Positions 1 through 6,486 of a stretch of 11,230 nucleotides of DNA are shown here, one piece after another. Origin of the DNA: RUG13615 sp040307715 (GTDB lineage Bacteria; Bacillota; Clostridia; Peptostreptococcales; Anaerovoracaceae); contig JAWRJC010000047.1 of the NCBI GenBank assembly GCA_040307715.1, positions 1-11,230 on the forward strand. The letters run 5' to 3'. The notes beneath the pieces are model-generated. The model did no database searches. It had not been told where the DNA came from and saw only the letters and a list, made by a program, of their open reading frames with translations. The position numbers and the translations under genes are program-made. Within the stretch, counting starts at the first letter, position 1, and every line of letters starts with the position of its first letter.

Positions 1-546
1 TGCCGGATCCCCGCTGGGGTGATTGTGTGCAAAGACGACTCCGTAGGCGCCTCTGCGTATGGCTCCGCGGAACACTTCCCGCGGGTGTGTGATACTGCTG
101 GACAGATCACCGATCGAAACCGTTTCGCAGGCGATCTCGCCTCCTTTGGCGTCCACCAGCAATACTTTGAAGACTTCTCTGTCGAGGAATCGCATCCTGT
201 CCATGAAATACCGTTCGACTTCGTCTGAAGAACGAAACCGCCGGCGTTCTTTCGCAGGTCTGTCCGCAAGGCGCTTGCCGAGTTCCATCGCGGCCAGGAC
301 CCTGGTCGCTGTCGCTGTCCCCACACCGTTGATACAGGTGAGTTCCTCGACACTCGCTTCCTGCAGGGACACGAGGTCTTCCTCCATCTCCAGCAGGATC
401 GCCTTGGCGATCCCCGTGGCCGGCACCGCGTGGGTGCCGCTTCCGATGATCAGGGCGAGCAGATCGCTGTTGGACAGGGAACCGGCTCCGAACAGGAGCA
501 TTTTTTCCCGCGGCCGGTCATCGACAGGCATTTCTTTGATTTTCAT
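1..546 (-). CDS. radC: RadC family protein (UPF0758), 3' part cut by window edge
   Basis: The first 182 residues are present and the reading frame is open at the window edge. Residues about 60-95 form a helix-hairpin-helix DNA-binding segment (LTCINGVGTATATRVLAAME, then LGKRL). The second half is the JAB1/MPN-like metalloprotease fold, and the last visible residues, AHNHPSGDPA, contain the HxH-type zinc-binding signature. The distal Asp of the motif lies outside the window. RadC proteins are about 220-230 aa, so roughly 45 residues are missing. The start ATG (544-546) has GAAGGAGG upstream, and that site lies inside a perfect hairpin (547-567). RadC was historically linked to DNA repair, but its biochemical role is unsettled. 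A good promoter at 606-634 suggests at least partly independent transcription from cmk. Identity is very secure; function is only a family-level statement. Confidence 0.95.
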   Translation of the reverse strand, partial: MKIKEMPVDDRPREKMLLFGAGSLSNSDLLALIIGSGTHAVPATGIAKAILLEMEEDLVSLQEASVEELTCINGVGTATATRVLAAMELGKRLADRPAKERRRFRSSDEVERYFMDRMRFLDREVFKVLLVDAKGGEIACETVSIGDLSSSITHPREVFRGAIRRGAYGVVFAHNHPSGDPA

Positions 547-567
547 GTCAGCCTCCTTCAGGCTGAC
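547..567 (-). promoter_or_regulatory. Hairpin enclosing the radC ribosome binding site
   Basis: The 21 bases directly before the radC ATG form a perfect inverted repeat: arm GTCAGCCT, loop GAAGG, arm AGGCTGAC (mRNA sense). The Shine-Dalgarno GAAGGAGG spans the loop and the first bases of the 3' arm, and the stem ends next to the start codon. The stem is seen directly. That it lowers or regulates translation is inference. Confidence 0.7.
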
Positions 568-605
568 TTGCTGCTTCTGAAATGCGTCCGCACACAGGCG
601 CAAAT

Positions 606-634
606 ATTATACCATCAATGCCGCTGTCATTCAA
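606..634 (-). promoter_or_regulatory. Promoter for radC
   Basis: The minus strand has a -35 TTGAAT, a 17-base spacer and a perfect -10 TATAAT, with an extended -10 TG one base upstream (TGGTATAAT). It lies just after the cmk stop codon. The expected start near base 599 would give a leader of about 53 nt ending in the radC hairpin. No terminator is visible between cmk and this promoter, so read-through from nrdR-cmk is also likely. Confidence 0.7.
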
Positions 635-649
635 TGAAATGCGGTATTT

Positions 650-1300
650 TCAGTCCTTTTTGCCAATCATGCCAGTCAGACAGTCAATGACCTCTTCGAT
701 CGACATCGACGTCGTGTCGACTTCGACCGCATCATCCGCCTTGCGCAGCGGATCGAGTTCCCGGTGGCTGTCGTTATAGTCACGTTCGTTGATGTCAGCC
801 AGGACTTTCTCGTATGTCACGTCCTGTCCCTTTTCGGTGAGTTCCTTGTACCGTCTCTTCGCCCGTTCTTCCGCTGACGCGGTGAGGAAGAACTTGAACT
901 CGGCGTCCGGGAGTACATTCGTACCGATGTCGCGGCCGTCCATGATGCAGTCTTTAGTCCGCCCCATCTCTTTCTGGCGTTCCACCAGTTTTTTACGCAC
1001 GCAGCCGAGCGCGGAATAAGCCGAAGCAAGACCGCCCATTTCAGGCGTTCTGATCGCTTCGTTGACTTCTTCACCGTCCAGGAAGATACTGCCGCCTTCA
1101 AAATCGATCAGCGTGTCTTCCAACGCTTTCTCAACAGCTTCCGGATCATCCGCCGGGATACCCAGACGCGTCATTTTGAGTGCGGCGGCACGGTACATAG
1201 CGCCGGTGTCGATATAGGCAAGCGCCAGTCTCTCGGCGAGCATTTTGGCAATGGTGCTCTTGCCGGCGCCGCCCGGCCCGTCGATCGCGATCCTAAGCAT
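650..1300 (-). CDS. cmk: Cytidylate kinase (CMP/dCMP kinase)
   Basis: A cytoplasmic enzyme of pyrimidine salvage and nucleotide supply that transfers a phosphate from ATP to CMP or dCMP. At 216 aa it is the normal length. The P-loop GPGGAGKST is at residues 8-16, followed by the CMP-kinase signatures [15 protein letters not shown], the lid-region Arg residues (RAKRRYKEL) and the C-terminal [17 protein letters not shown] block. I chose the ATG at 1298-1300 because GAGGAGG lies 6 bases before it. The frame is open 24 bases further upstream, but those residues (MVPREEAA) lie over the end of nrdR and have no support. The start overlaps the nrdR stop by 8 bp, which implies translational coupling. 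NrdR represses ribonucleotide reductase and Cmk feeds dCTP synthesis, so the pairing makes sense. Confidence 0.96.
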   Translation of the reverse strand: MLRIAIDGPGGAGKSTIAKMLAERLALAYIDTGAMYRAAALKMTRLGIPADDPEAVEKALEDTLIDFEGGSIFLDGEEVNEAIRTPEMGGLASAYSALGCVRKKLVERQKEMGRTKDCIMDGRDIGTNVLPDAEFKFFLTASAEERAKRRYKELTEKGQDVTYEKVLADINERDYNDSHRELDPLRKADDAVEVDTTSMSIEEVIDCLTGMIGKKD

Positions 1301-1766
1301 TGCTGCCTCCTCTCTTGGTACCAAGCATTTTTTCGATCTCGGAGATGAACGTGTTTACATCCGTAAACTGCCTGTAAACAGAGGCAAAGCGAACATAAGC
1401 GACCTCATCGAGATCTTTCAGTTTTTCCATGATGAGTTCTCCGATGAACGTGCTCTTGACCTCTTTTTCCATCATGTTGTTGAGGCCTCGCTCGATATCA
1501 TCGACACACTTTTCCATGTCTGCCAGAGAAACAGGCCGTTTCTCACAGGCCTTGATGATCCCGTTGAGCAGTTTGTTGCGGTCGAAGGGTTCCCTGCTGC
1601 CGTCTTTCTTGATGACGACGAGGATGACCTCTTCGATCTTTTCATAGGTTGTAAACCTTTTGCCGCACCGCTCGCATTCCCTGCGCCGGCGGATCGCAGC
1701 CCCTTCTTCCGTGTGTCTCGAATCGATGACCTTTGTATCTTCATTCTCACAAAACGGGCACTTCAT
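1293..1766 (-). CDS. nrdR: Transcriptional repressor NrdR
   Basis: A 157-aa nucleotide-sensing repressor of ribonucleotide reductase genes. The N-terminal zinc ribbon has Cys3, Cys6, Cys31 and Cys34 (KCPFC and ECERC), with the usual basic [17 protein letters not shown] segment that contacts DNA. An ATP-cone domain follows from about residue 49 to 139, and the tail (MLGTKRGG) is typical. Known NrdR proteins bind ATP/dATP through the ATP-cone and bind NrdR boxes as oligomers. The start at MKCPFC is supported by AAGGAGG (1771-1777) five bases before it; the longer open frame (17 more residues) lacks a site. A NrdR-box-like sequence overlaps the promoter (1838-1853), suggesting autorepression. 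It is co-transcribed and overlaps with cmk. Confidence 0.97.
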   Translation of the reverse strand: MKCPFCENEDTKVIDSRHTEEGAAIRRRRECERCGKRFTTYEKIEEVILVVIKKDGSREPFDRNKLLNGIIKACEKRPVSLADMEKCVDDIERGLNNMMEKEVKSTFIGELIMEKLKDLDEVAYVRFASVYRQFTDVNTFISEIEKMLGTKRGGSNA

Positions 1767-1783
1767 GGTTCCTCCTTCTTGCG

Positions 1784-1799
1784 CGGGCACTACTGCCCG
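1784..1799 (-). promoter_or_regulatory. Small hairpin in nrdR leader
   Basis: A perfect 6-bp stem (CGGGCA / TGCCCG) with a 4-base loop lies about 6 bases upstream of the nrdR Shine-Dalgarno. It may help keep the ribosome binding site free or stabilise the leader. Function is unknown. Confidence 0.35.
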
Positions 1800-1834
1800 G
1801 CAGTGACCACAAGTCAAAATATAATACCGACTCG

Positions 1835-1863
1835 ATTATACTACATCTTGTGTTTACGAACAA
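1835..1863 (-). promoter_or_regulatory. Promoter of nrdR-cmk with NrdR-box-like operator
   Basis: A perfect -10 TATAAT lies at 1835-1840 with a weak -35 (TTGTTC) 17 bases upstream. The 16 bases at 1838-1853 read ACACAAGATGTAGTAT on the minus strand. They match the NrdR-box consensus acaCwAtATaTwGtgt, as I recall it, at 13 of 16 positions including the C...G core. A weaker AT-rich match lies downstream around 1812-1827, about 26 bp away, which is not the usual pair spacing. The overlap with the -10 would suit repression. Confidence 0.55.
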
Positions 1864-1874
1864 CAAAAGCATAG

Positions 1875-1904
1875 AAAAACCGGGAGAAGTTATGATTCTC
1901 CCGG
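1875..1904 (-). terminator. Rho-independent terminator of the lipoprotein gene
   Basis: A perfect 9-bp stem (CCGGGAGAA / TTCTCCCGG, seven-base loop) is followed on the minus strand by TTTTTC. It lies about 30 bases after the lipoprotein stop and just upstream of the nrdR promoter, so it insulates the two units. Confidence 0.9.
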
Positions 1905-1933
1905 CTTGCAATCAGATCTGTGGCGCGGATGGT

Positions 1934-3106
1934 CTATTCGCCGTCCGTTTCAGTCGTCTCTTCGGTCTTCTCCTCGGTCTTCTCCTCATCTTCCGGTTCG
2001 GAGAGTTTATCGACCTGAAGCGCATTGTCCAGCATCAGCTGCGTGACCTTGTCGGTGTAAATGTAGCGGCGGATCGTATCCTCCGTCATATACTCTTCAA
2101 AGGTCTTTCCATAGGCCTGTTTGAAAGTCTCTTCATCCATGCCCATATCCTCGAGCTGGTCTGCAATGTAGTCTTTATACTCATCCTTGGAGATCTTGAT
2201 CTTCTCCTTGTCGACCAAATAGTACAGGATCATCTCCTGCAGAACGATCGACTTCGCGTATTCCTCGATCTGCGCGTTGAATTCCTCTTCCTTCATCCCC
2301 GTCTGCTGCTCGATGAATTCACCGTATTCCATGCCGTACTGTTCCGCATAGCTCTTGTACTCATCGATAAATTCATTCTTGACGCGTTCGAGTTCGGCTT
2401 CCGGATAGAGCGGTTCCCCGTCTTCGCCGTTTTTCTGTTCGGTGTTTTCGACCACTTTATTCCAGAGATAGGCTTTCTGATTATCGATGGCCTCTTCCTT
2501 CTTCTGGTCATAGATCTCGTTCTTGACCTCTTCGCGGTACTCATCCAGCGACTCCGCCTTGCTGCCCTGCGAAGCGACAAAATCCATATCGAGTTCCGGG
2601 ACCGTCGTGACCTGCTTGGAGTGTACGGTCACAGTGAAGACAGCCTCTTTACCGGCCAGATCCGGATTGAGGGAGTAATCTTCCGGGAATGTGGCGGTGA
2701 CATCGACCGGATCGCCGCCGATCTTGGCACCGACAAGCCCGCTCTCAAAACCATCTACGAACTGACCGCCGCCGATCGTCAGCGAATAGTTCTGGGCGCT
2801 GCCGCCTTCAAACTCCTCACCGTCGATGCGGCCGACGAAATCGATGATGACAGTATCCCCTTCTTCTACAGTCCCCTCCTCGACTTCCGAAGTCGTCGCG
2901 GCGAACTGCAGACGATTATTGATCTCTTCTTCCACTTCCTCATCGGTGACTTCGATAGAATACTTCTCGACCTCAAGGCCCTTGTATTCCCCGACGGTGA
3001 TATAGTCTTCCAGATCATAATCCCCGTACGGCGTCTTTGTGCCGCATGCAGTAAAGCTGAGCACGAAGATCAGAGCCAGCCCGATGGCTGTGATTTTCTT
3101 GAACAT
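1934..3106 (-). CDS. Trigger-factor-like peptidyl-prolyl isomerase lipoprotein
   Basis: A 390-aa predicted extracytoplasmic folding factor. Residues 1-20 form a short basic, hydrophobic signal peptide ending LSFTA, and Cys21 is the likely lipidated residue (Phe at -3 is a loose lipobox). Residues about 80-168 are an FKBP domain of the trigger-factor type, with GDTVIIDFVGRIDGEEFEGG, the LTIGGGQFVDGFESGLVGAK loop, and FPEDY...LAGKEAVFTVTV. The helical remainder resembles the trigger-factor/SurA-like chaperone region, and the protein ends in an acidic Glu/Thr tail. It lacks the N-terminal ribosome-binding domain of cytosolic trigger factor, so it should act outside the membrane, as PrsA does. 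The ATG at 3104-3106 has GAGGTAG eight bases upstream; the open frame continues 30 codons further without a signal. I see no convincing dedicated promoter. PrsA is an alternative name by role, but this is not a parvulin. Confidence 0.88.
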   Translation of the reverse strand: MFKKITAIGLALIFVLSFTACGTKTPYGDYDLEDYITVGEYKGLEVEKYSIEVTDEEVEEEINNRLQFAATTSEVEEGTVEEGDTVIIDFVGRIDGEEFEGGSAQNYSLTIGGGQFVDGFESGLVGAKIGGDPVDVTATFPEDYSLNPDLAGKEAVFTVTVHSKQVTTVPELDMDFVASQGSKAESLDEYREEVKNEIYDQKKEEAIDNQKAYLWNKVVENTEQKNGEDGEPLYPEAELERVKNEFIDEYKSYAEQYGMEYGEFIEQQTGMKEEEFNAQIEEYAKSIVLQEMILYYLVDKEKIKISKDEYKDYIADQLEDMGMDEETFKQAYGKTFEEYMTEDTIRRYIYTDKVTQLMLDNALQVDKLSEPEDEEKTEEKTEETTETDGE

Positions 3107-3189
3107 GTGTGCTACCTCGATTCTATTGTCTGTGAAGGAACCGCTTAACTGCGAACTCCTACAGCGATTCTCCCACAACAACCTTAAAT

Positions 3190-3232
3190 CAAACATAAAT
3201 CCGACATTGCTGCCGGATCATGTTTTTGTTTT
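3190..3232 (-). terminator. Terminator after rplT
   Basis: On the minus strand ATCCGGCA pairs with TGTCGGAT (one G-U) around a GCAA tetraloop (3199-3218), followed by the modest T-rich tract TTATGTTTG. It starts 14 bases after the rplT stop. The stem is clear; the T-tract is weaker than in the other terminators here, so some read-through into the lipoprotein gene is possible. Confidence 0.65.
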
Positions 3233-3585
3233 TATAATGCCGCTTTCGCTGTCTCGCAAAGTTTTGTGAATGCAGCCTCGTCATGGATCGCCATTTCGGA
3301 AAGCATCTTGCGGTTGATATCGATACCGGAGACTTTCAGGCCATGCATCAGTTTGCTGTAGGAAAGACCGTTCATTCTGGCACCGGCATTGATGCGGGCG
3401 ATCCACATCTTACGGTAATCTCTCTTCTTCTGCTTTCTGCCTGCATAGGCACTTGCGAGGGAACGCATGACAGCCGGATTGGCCGCACGGAACACCTTGC
3501 TCTTCTGGCCGTAGAACCCTTTGGCCATGTTCAGGATCTTCTTATGTCTCTTATGGGCGTTGACACCCTTTTTAACTCTTGCCAT
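3232..3585 (-). CDS. rplT: 50S ribosomal protein L20
   Basis: 117 aa, the normal length for bL20. It begins [19 protein letters not shown] and contains the signature [14 protein letters not shown] and the [21 protein letters not shown] block. The basic N-terminal arm threads into 23S rRNA during early 50S assembly. The C-terminal domain is the part known in E. coli and B. subtilis to bind its own mRNA and repress the operon. AAGGAGGT lies eight bases before the ATG. The gene follows rpmI after 19 bp and is last in infC-rpmI-rplT. In Gram-positives L20 controls the operon by transcription attenuation in the infC leader; such a leader is present at 4409-4560. Confidence 0.98.
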   Translation of the reverse strand: MARVKKGVNAHKRHKKILNMAKGFYGQKSKVFRAANPAVMRSLASAYAGRKQKKRDYRKMWIARINAGARMNGLSYSKLMHGLKVSGIDINRKMLSEMAIHDEAAFTKLCETAKAAL

Positions 3586-3604
3586 TGTCTAATACCTCCT
3601 TACA

Positions 3605-3805
3605 CTACATTCCCATCGAGTTCTTGATTCTCTTGAGATCCGCGCTGGTCAGCGTCGTAGCCTTTCTCAGGCCTCTCTTTCTCTTCTGCGCCTTCTTGGT
3701 AAGGATGTGGCTCTTGTAAGCCTTATTTCTCTTCACCTTGCCGGAGCCGGTGAGTTTGAATCTCTTGCACGCACCTCTGTGCGACTTCATTTTGTTTTTT
3801 GCCAT
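3605..3805 (-). CDS. rpmI: 50S ribosomal protein L35
   Basis: 66 aa and very basic, a typical bL35. It opens [20 protein letters not shown] and ends [18 protein letters not shown] lies before the ATG (3803-3805). It is the middle gene of infC-rpmI-rplT. The 72-bp gap to infC contains two GC-rich hairpins (3835-3865) just upstream of its ribosome binding site. Confidence 0.98.
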   Translation of the reverse strand: MAKNKMKSHRGACKRFKLTGSGKVKRNKAYKSHILTKKAQKRKRGLRKATTLTSADLKRIKNSMGM

Positions 3806-3834
3806 TTTGGTCCCTCCTACTTTGTATGATCCGC

Positions 3835-3865
3835 GCCGCGCGCGGCCTGCCGGTCGTCCGTCAGG
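3835..3865 (-). promoter_or_regulatory. GC-rich intercistronic hairpins between infC and rpmI
   Basis: In the mRNA sense, CCTGACGG pairs with CCGGCAGG around ACGA (one A/G mismatch, 3846-3865). It is followed at once by the 12-base palindrome GCCGCGCGCGGC (3835-3846). They lie about 15 bases before the rpmI ribosome binding site. This could be an mRNA stability or translational control element; there is no T-tract, so it is not a terminator. Confidence 0.4.
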
Positions 3866-3877
3866 ATTTTATGCTTG

Positions 3878-4408
3878 CTATTTGTCAGCTTTGGGCGCCA
3901 GGAACATCGTCAGGTTCCGGCCTTCGAACTTCGGCGCCTTTTCGATGACACCGACCTCGCTGACGTTGGCCGCGAACTTCTCCATGACGGCCATGCCGGT
4001 CGACACGAAGTCGCGTTCTCTGCCGCGGAAGCGAAGACTGACCTTGACCTTGTCGCCTTCCTTGAGGAATTTGGCCGCGGTGTTCGACTTGGTCGAGATA
4101 TCGTGGTCCTCGATGAATGTCGAGAGCCGGATCTCTTTGACCTGCATCGACTTCTGCTTTTTCTTGGCCTCTTTTTCCTTCTTCTGCTGCTGGTAGCGGT
4201 ACTTCCCGTAATCCAGGATCTTAGCCACAGGGGGCTCCGCCTTCGGCGCGATGAGTACCAGGTCCAGGTTGTCCTTGTCGGCCAGTGCCTGCGCTTCCTC
4301 CCGGCTCATGATGCCGAGCTGTTCACCGCTCTCGCTGATGACACGAAGCTCCTTCGCACGGATCTCGTCGTTGATCCATGTCCTATCCTTGTTATCTTTG
4401 CTGGCTAT
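3878..4408 (-). CDS. infC: Translation initiation factor IF-3 (AUA start proposed)
   Basis: IF-3 binds the 30S subunit, prevents premature joining of 50S and proofreads start codons. The N-terminal domain contains WINDEIRAKELRVI and GEQLGIMS; the linker helix contains ILDYGKYRYQQQKKEKEAKK; the C-terminal domain contains VKEIRLSTFIEDHDI and LRFRGRE. A strong AAGGAGGTG (4417-4425) lies upstream. The only in-frame initiation-capable codon after it is ATA at 4406-4408, 10 bases downstream, giving a 176-aa protein of normal size. The in-frame ATG at 4427-4429 precedes that ribosome binding site and follows the T-tract of the terminator. A farther ATG (4499-4501) would place the terminator inside the coding region. 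Rare infC starts (AUU in E. coli) underlie IF-3 self-control. Identity is certain; the start is inference. Automatic annotation may place it at 4429 or 4501. Confidence 0.95.
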   Translation of the reverse strand: MASKDNKDRTWINDEIRAKELRVISESGEQLGIMSREEAQALADKDNLDLVLIAPKAEPPVAKILDYGKYRYQQQKKEKEAKKKQKSMQVKEIRLSTFIEDHDISTKSNTAAKFLKEGDKVKVSLRFRGRERDFVSTGMAVMEKFAANVSEVGVIEKAPKFEGRNLTMFLAPKADK

Positions 4409-4560
4409 GGCTAATACACCTCCTTGCATAAAAAATTGCGGACAGAAATCATCCGCAATCAATATCGGCAAACCTAGGTTTTCCAAGGTTTTTTCGCCCA
4501 TATCTACCCGCGCGCGCTTGCCCGCAAGGTGAGAAGCGGATGGCTCCTTCTTTGAATACC
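4409..4560 (-). promoter_or_regulatory. infC operon leader with attenuator (L20-leader type)
   Basis: About 150 nt separate the promoter from infC. An intrinsic terminator lies within it: ATTGCGGA / TCCGCAAT (stem 4435-4459) followed by a run of Ts, only about 10 bases before the infC ribosome binding site. Upstream, the segment CATCCGC (plus 4536-4542) is exactly complementary to GCGGATG in the 5' arm of the terminator, so an antiterminator is possible. Between them, AACCTTGG and CCTAGGTT (4471-4490) form another hairpin with an AAAA loop and one mismatch. In B. subtilis the same operon is attenuated by L20 binding a leader that mimics 23S rRNA. Homology to that leader is inferred from position and architecture, not shown. 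Confidence 0.7.
4430..4459 (-). terminator. Leader terminator (attenuator) upstream of infC
   Basis: On the minus strand an 8-bp stem, ATTGCGGA / TCCGCAAT, with a 9-base loop runs into TTTTTT. It precedes the operon rather than following it, which is the layout of an attenuator. Confidence 0.8.
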
Positions 4561-4566
4561 TCGAAT

Positions 4567-4595
4567 AATATATCAGGCAGAATCGCTCAAGTCAA
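4567..4595 (-). promoter_or_regulatory. Promoter of infC-rpmI-rplT
   Basis: The minus strand has a -35 TTGACT, a 17-base spacer and a -10 TATATT, close to the sigma-A consensus. The predicted start is near 4560. It sits about 40 bases downstream of the T-tract that ends element A. Confidence 0.85.
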
Positions 4596-4634
4596 GGGAT
4601 TTCAACAAGTTTTCGCATCTTTTTGGAATCACAC

Positions 4635-4719
4635 AAAAAACTATCAGCGGCAGCTGTCATGCACAGTCCACTCGGCGAACTAAAGACGTTCGCCTCATGC
4701 ACTATGCATGCGCTGCCGC
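4635..4719 (-). terminator. Long imperfect hairpin with T6 (element A), cls terminator
   Basis: About 95 bases after the cls stop, the outer arms GCGGCAGC / GCTGCCGC (8 bp) enclose CATGCATAGT / ACTGTGCATG (10 bp with one wobble), a short CAU/GUG helix with tandem G-A mismatches, and GGCGAAC / GTTCGCC (7 bp) closing a 7-base loop. TTTTTT (plus 4635-4640) follows on the minus strand. A local alternative stem, CATGCA/TGCATG, is possible. It is far longer than a normal terminator and resembles element B (6487-6569) across its outer arm. The structure is seen directly; the terminator role is inferred from the T-tract and position. Confidence 0.7.
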
Positions 4720-4813
4720 ACAATCTTCTGTTGATTAATAAAGATACGACCTTGCGTACCTGCGCCGCCTCCGCCTCGTTTATTTCTATTTTCAAATTGA
4801 TGCACCATCTGAT
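4720..4813. other. Non-coding tail between cls and element A
   Basis: These 94 bases follow the cls stop. They contain no ribosome binding site, promoter or recognisable RNA. An open frame from a TTG codon at 4795 runs through element A and is rejected as a gene. Confidence 0.5.
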
Positions 4814-6382
4814 TTACATTAGCGGAGCAATAAACTTCATCAATCCACCCATGAGTTTGTACGAGAACTTCTCGTTCTTGATGGTCTCTTCCGTGACCAT
4901 CCGGCATTTGGAGAGCGTTTCCTCAAAATCGTGTTCGATCTCCGGGATGCAAGATGTTTTATACAAATATGTAGCGCATTCAAAATGATGGTACAGGCTG
5001 CGGTAGTCGAGATTGATGGTGCCGACGACGGCTTTCCTGTCGTCGCTGACGAACACCTTGGCATGCACGAAACCCGGTGTGTATTCATAGATTTTCACGC
5101 CGGCACGCAGCAGTTCCCGATAATGCGATTTGGCCAGTGCATAAGCCATTTTCTTATCCGGAATGCCGGGCAGGATCAATTTGACATCCACCCCGCGCTT
5201 TGCTGCATATTTCAGAGCTGTCTCCAACTCCCCGTCCAGAATGAGGTACGGAGTCATGATATGCACATAGTCCGTCGCACGGTACAGGATATCCATATAG
5301 ACGGTTTCGCCCACCCGTTCACCGTCCAGCGGGTAATCGCTGTACGGCATGACATAGCCGCTCGGCGCATCCGGTGTGTATCCTGTATCCTCTGTCACCA
5401 GCGGGAAGACCGGCGATACCTCGGTGATGTTCCACATCTGCAGGAACATCACAGCAAAACTCTTCACCGCGTCGCCTTTGATCATCAGCGCCGTGTCTTT
5501 CCAGTGTCCGAACCGTTCGATCCGGTTGATATACTCGTCCGCGAGATTGACACCGCCGTTGAATGCGACTTTTCCGTCGATGACGAGGATCTTGCGGTGA
5601 TCTCTGTAATTATAGTGGGATGACATGACCGGAATGAGCGGTGAGAACGCTTTGGCCTTGATGCCCTCTTTCTCAAGCAGCTTCCAGTAATCCGCGGGCA
5701 GTGTGGAGATTTCACACATACCGTCGTACATCACCCGCACATCGACGCCGGCTTTGGCCTTTTCCACCAGAATCTTCAGGATCTCACTCCACATGTATCC
5801 TTCTTCCACGATGAAGTATTCCATGTAGATATACTTTTCCGCTTTGCGCAGCTCTTCCAGCATGGCGGTGAATTTGTACTCTCCGAGAGAGAAATACTGC
5901 ACTTCCGTGTTGTCGTACACAGGAAAGCAGCCGCTCCGCTGCAGATAGACCGACAGATCGTCCAGACCGGAGCCGTCCTCCTCCAGTTCTTTCATCACGC
6001 GTTCATCCTGCGGAATCGCATCTTTGGTCTGCTCGATCAGCGAAGCTTCTTTTCTCTTCAGACGGCGGTTGCCATGGTTGGCCTGCGTAAAGTACAGAAA
6101 GACCGCCCCGACGATCGGCATGACGGCGATGATGAACATCCAGGTCAGTTTCGCGGAAGAATCCATCGGACTGTTGAACAGATAGACGATCATCAGCAGC
6201 GTGAACAGCACAATGAACACCGTGTAGACTGTTTTATACTGGGACAGCCACACATAGACCGCCGCGACCATAGCGACCTGCAGGAGGATCAGCGCTGCGA
6301 TCAGGAAGAACCTGCTGAACAGCAACGCCGCAAGCCCCTTCTTCTTCGGTTTTGCCAAACGATAGATACCTTCTGTTTCCAT
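4814..6382 (-). CDS. cls: Cardiolipin synthase (phospholipase D family)
   Basis: A 522-aa membrane enzyme that condenses two phosphatidylglycerol molecules to cardiolipin and glycerol. Hydrophobic segments lie at about 20-46, 53-69 and 80-98. Two HKD catalytic motifs follow: His262-Lys264-Asp269 in HRKILVIDG, with downstream NGGVNLADEY, and His440-Lys442-Asp447 in HAKVFVSDD, with downstream GTINLDYRS. Both are intact, so the enzyme should be active. The extra transmembrane segment makes it slightly longer than many Cls proteins. The start (6380-6382) has only a weak GAGAGAG site seven bases upstream; an extended -10 promoter lies about 45 bases upstream. The gene is monocistronic, flanked by palindromic elements A and B. 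Assignment as Cls rather than another PLD-family transferase rests on the N-terminal membrane segments and the motif context. Confidence 0.93.
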   Translation of the reverse strand: METEGIYRLAKPKKKGLAALLFSRFFLIAALILLQVAMVAAVYVWLSQYKTVYTVFIVLFTLLMIVYLFNSPMDSSAKLTWMFIIAVMPIVGAVFLYFTQANHGNRRLKRKEASLIEQTKDAIPQDERVMKELEEDGSGLDDLSVYLQRSGCFPVYDNTEVQYFSLGEYKFTAMLEELRKAEKYIYMEYFIVEEGYMWSEILKILVEKAKAGVDVRVMYDGMCEISTLPADYWKLLEKEGIKAKAFSPLIPVMSSHYNYRDHRKILVIDGKVAFNGGVNLADEYINRIERFGHWKDTALMIKGDAVKSFAVMFLQMWNITEVSPVFPLVTEDTGYTPDAPSGYVMPYSDYPLDGERVGETVYMDILYRATDYVHIMTPYLILDGELETALKYAAKRGVDVKLILPGIPDKKMAYALAKSHYRELLRAGVKIYEYTPGFVHAKVFVSDDRKAVVGTINLDYRSLYHHFECATYLYKTSCIPEIEHDFEETLSKCRMVTEETIKNEKFSYKLMGGLMKFIAPLM

Positions 6383-6424
6383 AACGTTTCTCTCTCAGTT
6401 GTCAGATAGTACTATGAATAATAA

Positions 6425-6433
6425 ATTATACCA
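6425..6433 (-). promoter_or_regulatory. Extended -10 promoter of cls
   Basis: The minus strand reads TGGTATAAT, a perfect -10 with an extended TG. No good -35 is present at 16-18 bases (TCGATG-like only). The predicted start is near 6418 with a leader of about 35 nt. Confidence 0.6.
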
Positions 6434-6486
6434 CAACACACTGCATCCATCGAAAAATACGGCGGCGCATCCACAAGAACTAAAGA

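Noticed and set aside
1733..3148. 471-codon open frame on the plus strand opposite the lipoprotein gene
   Set aside because: It is antisense to the FKBP lipoprotein and rich in Leu/Phe/Ile/Asp runs that mirror its Glu/Lys codons; no start signals, no recognisable domain.
4471..4496. Plus-strand terminator-like hairpin followed by TTTTTT
   Set aside because: No plus-strand gene ends here; the hairpin is better explained as part of the infC leader RNA on the minus strand.
4409..4501. N-terminal extension of IF-3 starting at the ATG at 4499-4501
   Set aside because: It would translate through the leader terminator, lacks a Shine-Dalgarno, and makes the protein about 31 residues longer than usual with no similarity to IF-3.
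4592..4795. 67-codon minus-strand frame between cls and infC
   Set aside because: It starts at a TTG without a ribosome binding site, runs through the element A hairpin and its T-tract, and its stop lies in the -35 box of the infC promoter.
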